In this document: positions 25,518-33,518 of the stretch, piece by piece
Layout: each line of letters starts with the position of its first letter
Position numbering within the stretch: position 1 is the first letter of the stretch
Assembly (NCBI RefSeq): GCF_009720825.1
Contig: NZ_WNKY01000048.1
Span: forward strand, 1 to 45,488
Direction: 5' to 3'
Source of the DNA: Duganella radicis
GTDB taxonomy: Bacteria > Pseudomonadota > Gammaproteobacteria > Burkholderiales > Burkholderiaceae_D
Length of the DNA: 45,488 nt
Made by a program: the position numbers and the translations under genes
Notes under the pieces: model-generated
What the model was told of the DNA's origin: nothing
Databases searched by the model: none
Seen by the model: only the letters and a program-made list of their open reading frames with translations

Positions 25518-26096
25518 ATGAACAAATTTGTGTGCAGCACCCTGATCGCTCTTGCCGTCTGCTCGCTGGTGCGCGCCGAGGATATGTATATTGGCGCTGG
25601 TCTCAGCTCGTTCGGCAAAGGACATCTCAAGTATACCGAAGACGGCGTCACCACCGATCGCTACTCCAGCAAGCGCGATCCGGCGTTGACCGTTTTCGCG
25701 GGCTATGCCCTGTCGCCGTCGTGGGCGCTGGAGGCGGGCTATCGCGGCATCGGCGACGAGAAAGCGTTTGAGCTGTCGCAGGGCTACCAGTTGAAGACAC
25801 GTACGCACATGGGCTACTTCGCTGCGCGAAACACGTGGCGCCTGGACGAGGACTGGTCGCTGTACGGAAAGGCAGGCGTGGCGCAGGGGCGTTTCAAGGT
25901 CGGCATAGACGGCAAGGACGCGCCAGCGTCGGAGACGGTGAAGAAGAACGGCCTGTACCTCGGCTTCGGCGCGGCTTACGCCGTCAGCAAGGATGTGTCG
26001 CTGCTACTGGAACTGGAACACACGGACAAACTAAAACAGCAAGGACTGACCATATCGATGGACCGCGTTTCGCTCGGTGTGCGCGTCGGTTTTTAA
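25518..26096 (+). CDS. Outer-membrane beta-barrel protein (about 8 strands)
   Basis: A 192-residue protein with a signal peptide (CSTLIALAVCSLVRA) and alternating amphipathic strands typical of small OmpA/OmpX-like barrels: YIGAGLSSFGKG, LTVFAGYALSPSWALEAGYRG, GYFAARNTWRLDEDWSLYGKAG, GLYLGFGAAYAV, and a final strand RVSLGVRVGF ending in Phe. The role of the barrel is unknown. The ATG at 25518 is chosen from the signal peptide. It is divergent from the RstA-like regulator and probably under its control. The next gene follows after seven bases. Confidence 0.85.
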   Translation: MNKFVCSTLIALAVCSLVRAEDMYIGAGLSSFGKGHLKYTEDGVTTDRYSSKRDPALTVFAGYALSPSWALEAGYRGIGDEKAFELSQGYQLKTRTHMGYFAARNTWRLDEDWSLYGKAGVAQGRFKVGIDGKDAPASETVKKNGLYLGFGAAYAVSKDVSLLLELEHTDKLKQQGLTISMDRVSLGVRVGF

Positions 26097-26103
26097 GGAA
26101 GAC

Positions 26104-26865
26104 ATGAACAAGCTACTGCCTCTTATCCTGTTGCCGCTGTGCGGCGTGGCTGCCGCCGACGACGGCAACGTACCGATGATGCCGGACGGTAGCCGGGATA
26201 TGTATGTGGGTGTAGCGCTGTCGACCAGCGGCGCCGCGGCGGCCGGCGAGAATCGCCCGGTATCGCTGCGGCCCCTGTTGCAGGTCGAGTGGAGCAATGG
26301 CGTTTTCCTGTCGGCCAGCGGCGTGGCAGGCATGAATCTGTCGCCTGTCGCCGGCGTGGAATATGGGCCGCTGCTGGCCGCCAGTAATTCACGCAGCCCG
26401 GATGATAACCGCCGCCTGCGTGGCTCGCATACCATCGACGGCACGCTGGATGCGGGCGGCTATTTCAATTACTACCTCGGCGACGATGCGCGGGTCACAT
26501 CGCGCCTGATCTACGACACCAGCGCACACGGCCTGCGCTGCGATGTGGGCGTGCAGAAGAGCTGGAGCAGCCTGGCGCCACACCACACCTTTTCGTTGTC
26601 GGCAGGGGTATCGCTGGCCGATGCTTCCGTGATGCGCGAGCGCTACGAAGTCTCACGCGCAGCCGGCGGGCCGCGCGACTACACGCCGTCGGGCGGCGTC
26701 GCTGAGCTTAACGCGGGCGCCAACTGGAACTGGGCCTTGAGCAGCAAGTGGCTGCTGACCAGCGGCGCCAGCGTCACGCGGTTGGGTGGGCAAGCCGCCG
26801 CCAGCCCTGTGGTGGAGCGGCGCGGTTTCCTCACCGTATACAGCGGTCTGGCTTACCGCTTCTGA
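26104..26865 (+). CDS. MipA/OmpV-family outer-membrane protein
   Basis: A 253-residue protein with a signal peptide (LLPLILLPLCGVAAA) and the features of the MipA/OmpV family: a beta-barrel ending in LTVYSGLAYRF, with GGYFNYYLGDDARVTSRL and NWALSSKWLLTSGASVTRL in the body. E. coli MipA is a scaffold linking MltA to PBP1B, but most MipA/OmpV members have no known role, and regulation by two-component systems is common. GGAAG lies before the ATG. It is the second gene of the outer-membrane module. Confidence 0.85.
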   Translation: MNKLLPLILLPLCGVAAADDGNVPMMPDGSRDMYVGVALSTSGAAAAGENRPVSLRPLLQVEWSNGVFLSASGVAGMNLSPVAGVEYGPLLAASNSRSPDDNRRLRGSHTIDGTLDAGGYFNYYLGDDARVTSRLIYDTSAHGLRCDVGVQKSWSSLAPHHTFSLSAGVSLADASVMRERYEVSRAAGGPRDYTPSGGVAELNAGANWNWALSSKWLLTSGASVTRLGGQAAASPVVERRGFLTVYSGLAYRF

Positions 26866-26867
26866 CG

Positions 26868-27548
26868 ATGCGCGCCGCACTCCTGCTCTGCTTCGCCTTG
26901 CTGCCGGCGGTCGCCTGCGCGCAGGAAGATGGCGACTGGATCGCCTATCGCGATGCATATCGCCAGATGATCTGGTTTGAAAAATACGGCAAGCCTAAGC
27001 AGTTCCTGCAAAACCACTTTCGCCTGCGGCCGCGCGACGCCAGCGTGAACATGGAAGGGCTGCGCCTGACCCTCAACGGCAAAGCCACGCAAGTGTCGCT
27101 GGCGCTTGATGCGCTGGGCCGCGCGGTGCTGCCGCTCTCCAAGGCCGCCTATGACGACAACGCGGAATTGCGGATCAACCGCAAGCCGGGGCAGATCAAG
27201 GCCGGACCATGGGTATCGATTGTCACGCGGCCGGACGGCGTCTATCCGGCGACCGATCTGCGCACAGCGTGTGAGCAGTTACTGGCCTACTTGCGTTATA
27301 GCGGTGAGGCGGGCGGCAAGCAGTGCATCGGTGTGCAGTTCATCTACATGAAGAGCGATACGGCGCAGGTGCGGTTCCATGCGAAGGAAGGCGCGGCGAC
27401 GACGCTGGCAGCGAAAGAGGGGCCAGCCTTTGCAGGCGATGCGGCCCAGGGATTTCGGGTGTACGTCTATCGTTTCGCGGCGTGGCCGGAGGCGGGACAG
27501 ATCATCACCGGCAGCACGCCGCTGGCGATCGGCGCACTGCTTGAGTAA
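26868..27548 (+). CDS. Small exported protein, possibly DUF2987-like
   Basis: A 226-residue protein with a signal peptide (ALLLCFALLPAVACA). The body (MEGLRLTLNGKATQVSLALD, LGRAVLPLSKAAYDDNAEL) recalls DUF2987 proteins of unknown function, but I am not certain. Two cysteines (in RTACEQLL and GGKQCIGVQ) could form a disulphide in the periplasm. The start lies three bases after the MipA/OmpV stop, so it belongs to the same operon. Confidence 0.75.
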   Translation: MRAALLLCFALLPAVACAQEDGDWIAYRDAYRQMIWFEKYGKPKQFLQNHFRLRPRDASVNMEGLRLTLNGKATQVSLALDALGRAVLPLSKAAYDDNAELRINRKPGQIKAGPWVSIVTRPDGVYPATDLRTACEQLLAYLRYSGEAGGKQCIGVQFIYMKSDTAQVRFHAKEGAATTLAAKEGPAFAGDAAQGFRVYVYRFAAWPEAGQIITGSTPLAIGALLE

Positions 27549-27659
27549 GCGCGCCGATACAATACGAAACAAAAATGATATCGTTTATGGCCTGTTCGTC
27601 ATGATTCGGTCATAAAAAAAACACATCATTCCGGCTTCCTTAACCTCAGGTAGCCAGAA

Positions 27660-28205
27660 ATGAAAAAAATTATTAGCGCAGCCCTCCTGCTGGCAGCATT
27701 CGCCTCCGCGCATGCTGAAAACTTCAACTTCTCCTACGCTTTCGAAGACGGCCAGGCCATCACTGGTTCGCTGTCCGGCCATCTGGTCGGCGATCTGCTG
27801 GATGGCGTGTCGAATGTTCACATCAACTTCAATGGCAACGACTACACCGGTGCGCTGGTGGGTGCCTCGTGGGATGCGTCCACGCATGACTGGAACAGCG
27901 CCGCCGGCGCGGTGATCTCCACCAACGCCGCCAAGAACAACTTCATCTTTGCCGACGCCGATCCGCAGCACGCGGTCGGCAGCATCAATAACTACTTCTA
28001 CTTCGTCAACAGCAACGACGCCAGCATCGGCAACCAGGCTTTCGCCGTGAACTACAACACCGGCGACGTCGCCTTCGACCAGCCGACCCAGAACGCCACC
28101 TGGTCGCTGGTGGCCGCGCCGGTACCGGAACCGAGCAGCATCGCCATGCTGGCCGCAGGTCTGGGTGTGGTCGGTGCAATCGCCCGTCGCCGCAAGCAGG
28201 CTTGA
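27660..28205 (+). CDS. PEP-CTERM sorting domain protein
   Basis: A 181-residue exported protein with a signal peptide (ISAALLLAAFASAHA), a Gly/Asn-rich beta body (residues about 20-150) and a C-terminal PEP-CTERM sorting tag: VPEPSSIAMLAAGLG, a hydrophobic helix and a basic RRRKQ end. PEP-CTERM proteins are processed by exosortase EpsH-type enzymes and are linked to extracellular polysaccharide. The exosortase must lie elsewhere in the genome. A weak AGG/AGCC leader precedes the ATG. The phosphoesterase follows after 31 bases. Confidence 0.92.
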   Translation: MKKIISAALLLAAFASAHAENFNFSYAFEDGQAITGSLSGHLVGDLLDGVSNVHINFNGNDYTGALVGASWDASTHDWNSAAGAVISTNAAKNNFIFADADPQHAVGSINNYFYFVNSNDASIGNQAFAVNYNTGDVAFDQPTQNATWSLVAAPVPEPSSIAMLAAGLGVVGAIARRRKQA

Positions 28206-28236
28206 TCTCCTTACTCTCTGACGAAACGGAATCCCC

Positions 28237-30384
28237 ATGTTGAAAACCTCCCTGATTGCCAGCGCCGTGATGGTGTTGTGCGCGCCGGCGTTTGCCGCCA
28301 CGACCCCGGTGACGATCCGCGGCGTGGTGTCCGGCACCGAGTTCACGCCGCCGGTCATCTCCAACTCGCCGGGTGCCAGCGCGCCGTCCAAGACCGCCGC
28401 CTCGCTGTACCAGTCGGCCAAGGTGTGCGTCGACGCCAACGACAACGGCGTGTGCGACACCGGTGAAACCGGCGTATTGACCAAGGCCGACGGCAGCTTC
28501 CTGCTGGCCACCCGCACGCCAGGGCCGCTGGTGGCGGAAATCTCGACCTCCTCGCTGAACAACGGCAAAGCCGTCACCCAGCGCATGGTGCTGCGCGCGC
28601 CAGCCGACCAGGTTTCGGCAGCGTTGATCAATCCACTGGTGCCGGCCAGGATCGCCATCTCGCCGCTGACCACCGAAATCGCCCGCATGATGGACGATGA
28701 CCGCATCAGCTTCGAGTCGGCCAAGAACAGCCTGGCCACGCGTCTGAACGTCAGCGCCGACACGGTGCTGAGCGACACCACCGGTGCCAATGCGGACGTG
28801 CTGAAAGAATCGGTGCTGCTGTCCAGCCGCTTCGCCTTCGCCGCCAAAATGGTGGACCGCCGCGATGTATCGCCCGCCGCACTGGCAGCCGATCCTACCG
28901 CCACCGGCCCGGCCATCACCATGAAGGAAGCGCAGCTGGCCGTGATGAACCTGGAAGGCATTCCGCGCTACGACCACGTGTTCCTGATCGTGTTGGAAAA
29001 CAAGGCCACGTCGTCGATCAAGAACTCGGTGTACGCACCGCGCATCAACGCCTATCTGAACGCTGGCAACCAGTTCACCAGCTACTACTCGACCGGCAAT
29101 CCGTCCGAGCCTAACCGCCTGGCCATCGCCTCCGGTGACGACTTCGGCATCACCGACGACAGTGCCTTCAACTGCTACCCAAGCGGCACCACGGCCGCCA
29201 ACGCGATTGAAGACTTGCCGCTGCCGCCGGGCGTGAGCGCCTGCACCAACGCCACCAACCACAATATCAAGGGCAAGCAGAATCTGTTCACCGCGCTGAC
29301 CAGCAAGGGCATGAGCTGGCGCGTGTACAGCGAGTCCAAGAATCCGGGCGCCGATTGGCGCAAGGATGGTACCGCCGACACCACCATCGTGGCACCGGAT
29401 TATTTGTACACCGCCGACGAGCCAGTGGGCGCAATCGGCACGCCAGGCCTGCAAGTACGCCTGGCCGGCGCGCTGTACGCGGCCAAGCACAATGGCAGCG
29501 TGTTCTTCCAGAACGTGCGCAGCTCGCCGGAGTTCCTGGCAAATAACCGCACCATGGGCGGCGGCCAGTGGGACGATGCCTTGAAAGCCATCGCACCGGC
29601 AGGCTGGAACATCGACCAATTCGGCGACGATCTTGCCAGCGGCGACGTCGGCCAGTTGAACATCCTGGAACCGGACCAGTGCGACGACATGCACGGCGTG
29701 ACGCTGGTGGGCACCATGCCAGGCAGCACCAGCACCAGCACCAAGGCGGCCAGCGATTGCGCGGGCAGTGCGCTGATCTACCGTGGCGACAAGTACACCG
29801 ATTATCTGATCAAGAAGATCCAGGCTTCGCCGCTGTGGAACAACCCGCAGAAGCGCGTCGCCATCGTGATGATGTTCGACGAAGGCACGGCCACCAGCGG
29901 TTTCAACTCTTGCTGCGGCTGGAACACCAGCGGCACCCCGCTGGCGCTGGGTCCCCTGGTGAAGAATGCCGATGGCACGGTGTCGAATGAAGTCATCACC
30001 AACTACAAGCAGGGCAACAAGGGCCACGGAACTTCGACCTTCGGCGTGTTGAACAACCAGCCTGCCGCACCCAAGGGCGTGGTGGACAGCGATGCGTACA
30101 GCCACATCTCACTGGTGCGCACCTTGCAGGACATGTTCCAGTTGGCCGACCCTGCGGATGACTGGTCGTACATGAACCGTTCGAAGTACACGCAGAAATT
30201 CATCGCGGCGAACATCCTGAACCTGCCGGAATACGCAGGCAGCGCCGACGCGCACTTCGATGCGGTGCGTCCGATGAATCACGCTTATGTGATCCCGGAT
30301 GGCTACGTGCAGAAGAATGGCTACCCGACCATCAAGCAAGTCGGTCGTGATGCCGATCAGCGTAACGGATGGGCGCTCAAGTAA
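28237..30384 (+). CDS. Large exported phosphoesterase (AcpA/PLC-like, alkaline phosphatase fold)
   Basis: A 715-residue protein. Signal peptide at 1-21 (IASAVMVLCAPAFA). Residues about 25-95 hold an SdrD/Dockerin-like turn with Ca-binding look (VCVDANDNGVCDTGET). A linker region follows, then from about residue 245 the phosphoesterase domain of Pfam PF04185 type: YDHVFLIVLENKATSSI (metal-binding Glu), PSEPNRLAIASGDD, VAIVMMFDEGTA, GNKGHGTSTFG and DAYSHISLVRTLQDMFQL. The family includes acid phosphatases and phospholipases C; which substrate applies is unknown. Several Cys residues suggest periplasmic disulphides. It lies between a PEP-CTERM gene and a di-heme peroxidase gene that starts one base after its stop. 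Confidence 0.88.
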   Translation: MLKTSLIASAVMVLCAPAFAATTPVTIRGVVSGTEFTPPVISNSPGASAPSKTAASLYQSAKVCVDANDNGVCDTGETGVLTKADGSFLLATRTPGPLVAEISTSSLNNGKAVTQRMVLRAPADQVSAALINPLVPARIAISPLTTEIARMMDDDRISFESAKNSLATRLNVSADTVLSDTTGANADVLKESVLLSSRFAFAAKMVDRRDVSPAALAADPTATGPAITMKEAQLAVMNLEGIPRYDHVFLIVLENKATSSIKNSVYAPRINAYLNAGNQFTSYYSTGNPSEPNRLAIASGDDFGITDDSAFNCYPSGTTAANAIEDLPLPPGVSACTNATNHNIKGKQNLFTALTSKGMSWRVYSESKNPGADWRKDGTADTTIVAPDYLYTADEPVGAIGTPGLQVRLAGALYAAKHNGSVFFQNVRSSPEFLANNRTMGGGQWDDALKAIAPAGWNIDQFGDDLASGDVGQLNILEPDQCDDMHGVTLVGTMPGSTSTSTKAASDCAGSALIYRGDKYTDYLIKKIQASPLWNNPQKRVAIVMMFDEGTATSGFNSCCGWNTSGTPLALGPLVKNADGTVSNEVITNYKQGNKGHGTSTFGVLNNQPAAPKGVVDSDAYSHISLVRTLQDMFQLADPADDWSYMNRSKYTQKFIAANILNLPEYAGSADAHFDAVRPMNHAYVIPDGYVQKNGYPTIKQVGRDADQRNGWALK

Positions 30385-30385
30385 G

Positions 30386-31570
30386 ATGAAATCAGCACTG
30401 ATGATGGTGCTGATCGCGGCGACGGCGCAAGCCGCCGCCGTGCCGGTGGCGACGCCCTTGAGCGCCGCCGCCGAAATCGGCAAGCAGATGTTTTTCGATA
30501 AGTCGCTGTCCGGGTCCGGCAAGCTGGCGTGCGCCACCTGCCACGATCCGGCGCATGCGCATGCACCACCGAATAACTTATCCGTGCAGCTGGGCGGTGC
30601 GAAGATGACGACCGCCGGGGTGCGCGCCGTGCCCTCGCTGCGCTACCAGGAATACACGCCGCCGTATGCGGACATGCTGGACAACCCGGACGGCATCAGC
30701 ACGCCGGGGCCGGGTGGCGGTTACACGCAGGATGGCCGCGCCGCCACGCTGGCCGAGCAGGCGCGCATACCGCTGCTGGCGAAGCACGAAATGGCCAACA
30801 AGAGCGTTGCCGATGTGGTCCGCAAGATCAAGGCGTCTTCTTACGCCGATCAATTCCGCAAGACGTTTGGCGCCGATGCCTTCGCCGACAACAAGCAAGC
30901 CTTCCGGCACGCGCTGGAGGCGTTGCAGGCGTATCAGCTGGAGGACAACAGCTTCCATCCTTACAGCAGCAAGTACGATCTCTACTCCAGCAACAAGATC
31001 GGCGGCGATCTGACGGCGGCCGAGATGCGTGGCTTCGCCGTCTACAGCGATCCAAACAAAGGCAACTGCTTCGCGTGTCATTACAACGGCGCGGGACTGG
31101 GCGGCAGCGTCAAGATGTTCACCGACTACACCTATGCGGCGATCGGCGTACCGCGCAACAAGGACATACCGGCCAATCGCAACGCCAAGTACAGCGACCT
31201 TGGGATCTGCGATCGCCCGGACCATCCGCGTCCGGCGAGCGCGCAATACTGCGGCATGTTCAAGACGCCGACCCTGCGCAACGTCGCCACGCGCTCGGTG
31301 TTCTTCCACAACGGTGCGTTGAAATCCTTGAAGGACGTGATCCGCTTCTACAACACGCGCGATACGGAGCCGGAGCGCTGGTATCCGACCGTCAAAGGCG
31401 TGGTCCGGAAATTCAACGACCTGCCGGCGCGCTATCGCGACAACCTCGATAAGCAAATGCCGCTGGACGGCCGCGCACGCGGCAGCACGCCTGCCATGAC
31501 CGAGCAGGAGATGCAGGATCTGGAAGCCTTTCTCAATACATTGACCGATGCGGATTTGGTGAAGAAATGA
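30386..31570 (+). CDS. Di-heme cytochrome c peroxidase (CcpA/MauG family)
   Basis: A 394-residue periplasmic protein with a signal peptide (LMMVLIAATAQAAA). Two c-type haem sites are visible: CATCH at 49-53 and CFACH at 228-232. Typical body segments are QDGRAATLAEQARIPLL, FKTPTLRNVATRSVFFHNGA and LEAFLNTLTDADLV. It should reduce hydrogen peroxide or oxidise a protein partner, as MauG and MbnH do. The gene overlaps the next start (ATGA). Co-transcription with a phosphoesterase is unusual and suggests a peroxide- or metal-linked step. Confidence 0.92.
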   Translation: MKSALMMVLIAATAQAAAVPVATPLSAAAEIGKQMFFDKSLSGSGKLACATCHDPAHAHAPPNNLSVQLGGAKMTTAGVRAVPSLRYQEYTPPYADMLDNPDGISTPGPGGGYTQDGRAATLAEQARIPLLAKHEMANKSVADVVRKIKASSYADQFRKTFGADAFADNKQAFRHALEALQAYQLEDNSFHPYSSKYDLYSSNKIGGDLTAAEMRGFAVYSDPNKGNCFACHYNGAGLGGSVKMFTDYTYAAIGVPRNKDIPANRNAKYSDLGICDRPDHPRPASAQYCGMFKTPTLRNVATRSVFFHNGALKSLKDVIRFYNTRDTEPERWYPTVKGVVRKFNDLPARYRDNLDKQMPLDGRARGSTPAMTEQEMQDLEAFLNTLTDADLVKK

Positions 31571-32172
31571 ATAAAGCATGGACCGCCGCTGCACTGGCGG
31601 CAGCATTGGCGAGCGCCGGCCTGGCGCACGCGGCGCAGCAACCCGACAAAGCGATGGCTGCAGGCCTCAGCAAATACCTGGCGCAAAACGGCGACGTCTG
31701 CGTCGGCAAATTCGACTGGCCGATCGACGTGGCGCCCGGCGACGCCGAAGCCGGCAGCCGCGATGCGATCCAGCTGCCGGTACTGGCCAAACTGGGATTG
31801 GTGAACGCCGAAAGCGGCATGACCACGCGCGGCGAACAGCAAGTCCCGGTGGAGCGCTACTCGCTGACCGAAGCCGGCAAAAAATTCTACGTCAAGCGCG
31901 ACACCACCACCGTCTCGCCGACCGGCGAAAAAATCACCCGCACGGGCGACTTCTGCGTCGGCAAACTGAGTGTGGCGAAGCTGGTATCGTGGGACGAAGC
32001 CACCGGCACCGCCAGCTACACCTACAAATTCGCCGCCGCGCCGTGGATGAAGGAGCCCTCAGCGCAGCAAGTCTTCCCCATGATCGCCTACATCATGAAA
32101 GGCGAAGGCCAACTCCAGATGAAACAACGCCTCCGCCTCGACCACGGCCGCTGGATCGGCGTGCGGGATTAA
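31567..32172 (+). CDS. Exported protein of unknown function with two GD-x-CVGK motifs
   Basis: A 201-residue protein with a signal peptide (AALAAALASAGLAHA). Cys45 (GDVCVGKFD) and Cys130 (GDFCVGKLS) lie in matching motifs and are the only cysteines in the mature protein, so a disulphide is likely. In between, LPVLAKLGLV and YSLTEAGKKFY look like a winged-helix pair. Similar exported or lipoprotein-like proteins occur across proteobacteria without a known role. It overlaps the peroxidase gene by four bases and closes the operon. Confidence 0.8.
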   Translation: MNKAWTAAALAAALASAGLAHAAQQPDKAMAAGLSKYLAQNGDVCVGKFDWPIDVAPGDAEAGSRDAIQLPVLAKLGLVNAESGMTTRGEQQVPVERYSLTEAGKKFYVKRDTTTVSPTGEKITRTGDFCVGKLSVAKLVSWDEATGTASYTYKFAAAPWMKEPSAQQVFPMIAYIMKGEGQLQMKQRLRLDHGRWIGVRD

Positions 32173-32374
32173 GGGCGCATACTTAGCCTTCTAGATCGCC
32201 AGACCGGGGAAGTAATGCGGTCGACGGCATTCATCCCATCAGCGCCGGTTTCCTCCCCGATTTGCGGGCATTCGTCGCATGGGGAAAACATGCGCACCAC
32301 GGTCGTTAGAATGGATGCAACACCTCCAAGGTGCACACCGTCGTCGAAGATCACATCACCATCTCAAATACAGT

Positions 32375-33100
32375 ATGCGAAAACTCTACAGCATCGCGCC
32401 ATTGGCTGCCCTCGCAGCGCACAACATCGCACATGGCGCCGACTTCAACATAATCGCGCAGGTCGCGGACGGCGGTGGCGCCATCGTCGTGACGCTCGGA
32501 TTGTCGATTCTGTTCCTCGCCGTCACGATCGAGCGCCTGGTCAATTTCCGCGCCCTGCACGTTGTGCCCGACGGGTTGATTGAGCGCGTCAAACCGCTGT
32601 GGGCGGCGCAGGAATTCGTCAAGTTGCAGCAACTACTGACCGACCATGATAGCACCCTGGCCCGCGTGATCGCCTACGTGGTCGCGCATCGGCACCTCGG
32701 ATACGCCATCGTCAACAGCGGCGCCGGCGAAATCGCCTCGATCGAATTGCGCCACCATCAGCAAAAAGCCTATGCGCTGGCGATCGTGGCGACGGTAGCG
32801 CCTATCGTGGGCCTGCTTGGTACCGTGATAGGCATGATTGAAGCGTTCCATATGATTGCGTTCTCCGAGGGCATGGGCAATCCCGCCTTGCTGGCGGGAG
32901 GCATATCGAAGGCGTTGATCAATACTGCTTGCGGCCTGTGTGTTGCACTGCCCGCCTTGGCCATGCACCACTTCTTCAAAAATCGCCAGGCGTTTTTCGG
33001 CTTGGCGCTGGAAAAAAAGATCAACAGTCTGATCCACGAATGGTTCCTGGGGACAAACGTGCCGCCGCAATCTTTACATGTGGTGTCCCATGCGAATTAA
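32375..33100 (+). CDS. ExbB/TolQ/MotA-type proton channel subunit
   Basis: A 241-residue inner-membrane protein. Membrane segments at about 36-55, 134-157 and 178-198. The channel residues correspond to Thr150 (GLLGTVIGMIEAF) and Thr184 (KALINTACGLCVALP) of ExbB. It lacks an obvious N-terminal extension. The ATG at 32375 is chosen because the frame before it is not family-like. It overlaps the ExbD-like gene (33090). ExbB pentamers with ExbD use the proton motive force to drive a partner, here probably the 477-residue protein rather than a TonB. Confidence 0.92.
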   Translation: MRKLYSIAPLAALAAHNIAHGADFNIIAQVADGGGAIVVTLGLSILFLAVTIERLVNFRALHVVPDGLIERVKPLWAAQEFVKLQQLLTDHDSTLARVIAYVVAHRHLGYAIVNSGAGEIASIELRHHQQKAYALAIVATVAPIVGLLGTVIGMIEAFHMIAFSEGMGNPALLAGGISKALINTACGLCVALPALAMHHFFKNRQAFFGLALEKKINSLIHEWFLGTNVPPQSLHVVSHAN

Positions 33101-33518
33101 ATTGGGTGAGGAGGAACAGCCGGAAATCGGTCTGATTGCGCTGATCGACTGCATTTTCTTCTTGCTGATGTTCTTCATGGTGGCGACCTCGTTCAAGCAG
33201 CCAACCAATCAAAAAAAGCAGGGCGAATTGCCGATTTCCCTCCCTGCCTCTCAGGTGAGTCTTGAGCCGGATGAGGCCGGGGCGGCGCCGCTCGTCATTG
33301 GCGTAGACAAAAGCGGACAGTTGTTTCTCGACGGCGCGCCCGTGTCGACCCAGATTCTGCATGGCCGTCTCAAGCGCGAAGCGGCGGCCAATCCCGGGCG
33401 GCGGGTACGTATTGATGGCGACCAGTTGGCCAGGTATCAGGACATTGTGCACGTGCTTGATTTGTGCCAGTTCGAGCGGCTGACCAATATCTCCATGCAC
33501 ACGCGTGGCGCGCGATGA
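33090..33518 (+). CDS. ExbD/TolR-type proton channel subunit
   Basis: A 142-residue protein with one membrane segment (about 14-35) carrying the proton-relay Asp20 in GLIALIDCIFFLLMFFMV, and a periplasmic domain (LVIGVDKSGQLFLDGAPVS, RVRIDGDQLARYQDIVHVLD) with the ExbD fold. An ATG at 33078 would add four residues, but 33090 starts directly at the conserved MRIKLGEEE. It overlaps the ExbB-like gene upstream and the next gene downstream (ATGA). Confidence 0.92.
   Translation: MRIKLGEEEQPEIGLIALIDCIFFLLMFFMVATSFKQPTNQKKQGELPISLPASQVSLEPDEAGAAPLVIGVDKSGQLFLDGAPVSTQILHGRLKREAAANPGRRVRIDGDQLARYQDIVHVLDLCQFERLTNISMHTRGAR

Noticed and set aside
27549..27659. Terminator before the PEP-CTERM gene
   Set aside because: There is an A-run and a weak 4-bp ATGA/TCAT stem, but no convincing GC stem with T-tract on either strand.
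28006..30105. A 699-codon minus-strand frame opposite the phosphoesterase
   Set aside because: Gly/Val/His-rich shadow without motifs or start signals; the plus-strand gene has a signal peptide and conserved metal motifs.
32173..32374. An RNA gene or small ORF in the gap before the ExbB-like gene
   Set aside because: Only a CACCT-CCA-AGGTG mini-hairpin and no ribosome site with a plausible frame were seen; it most likely holds the promoter.
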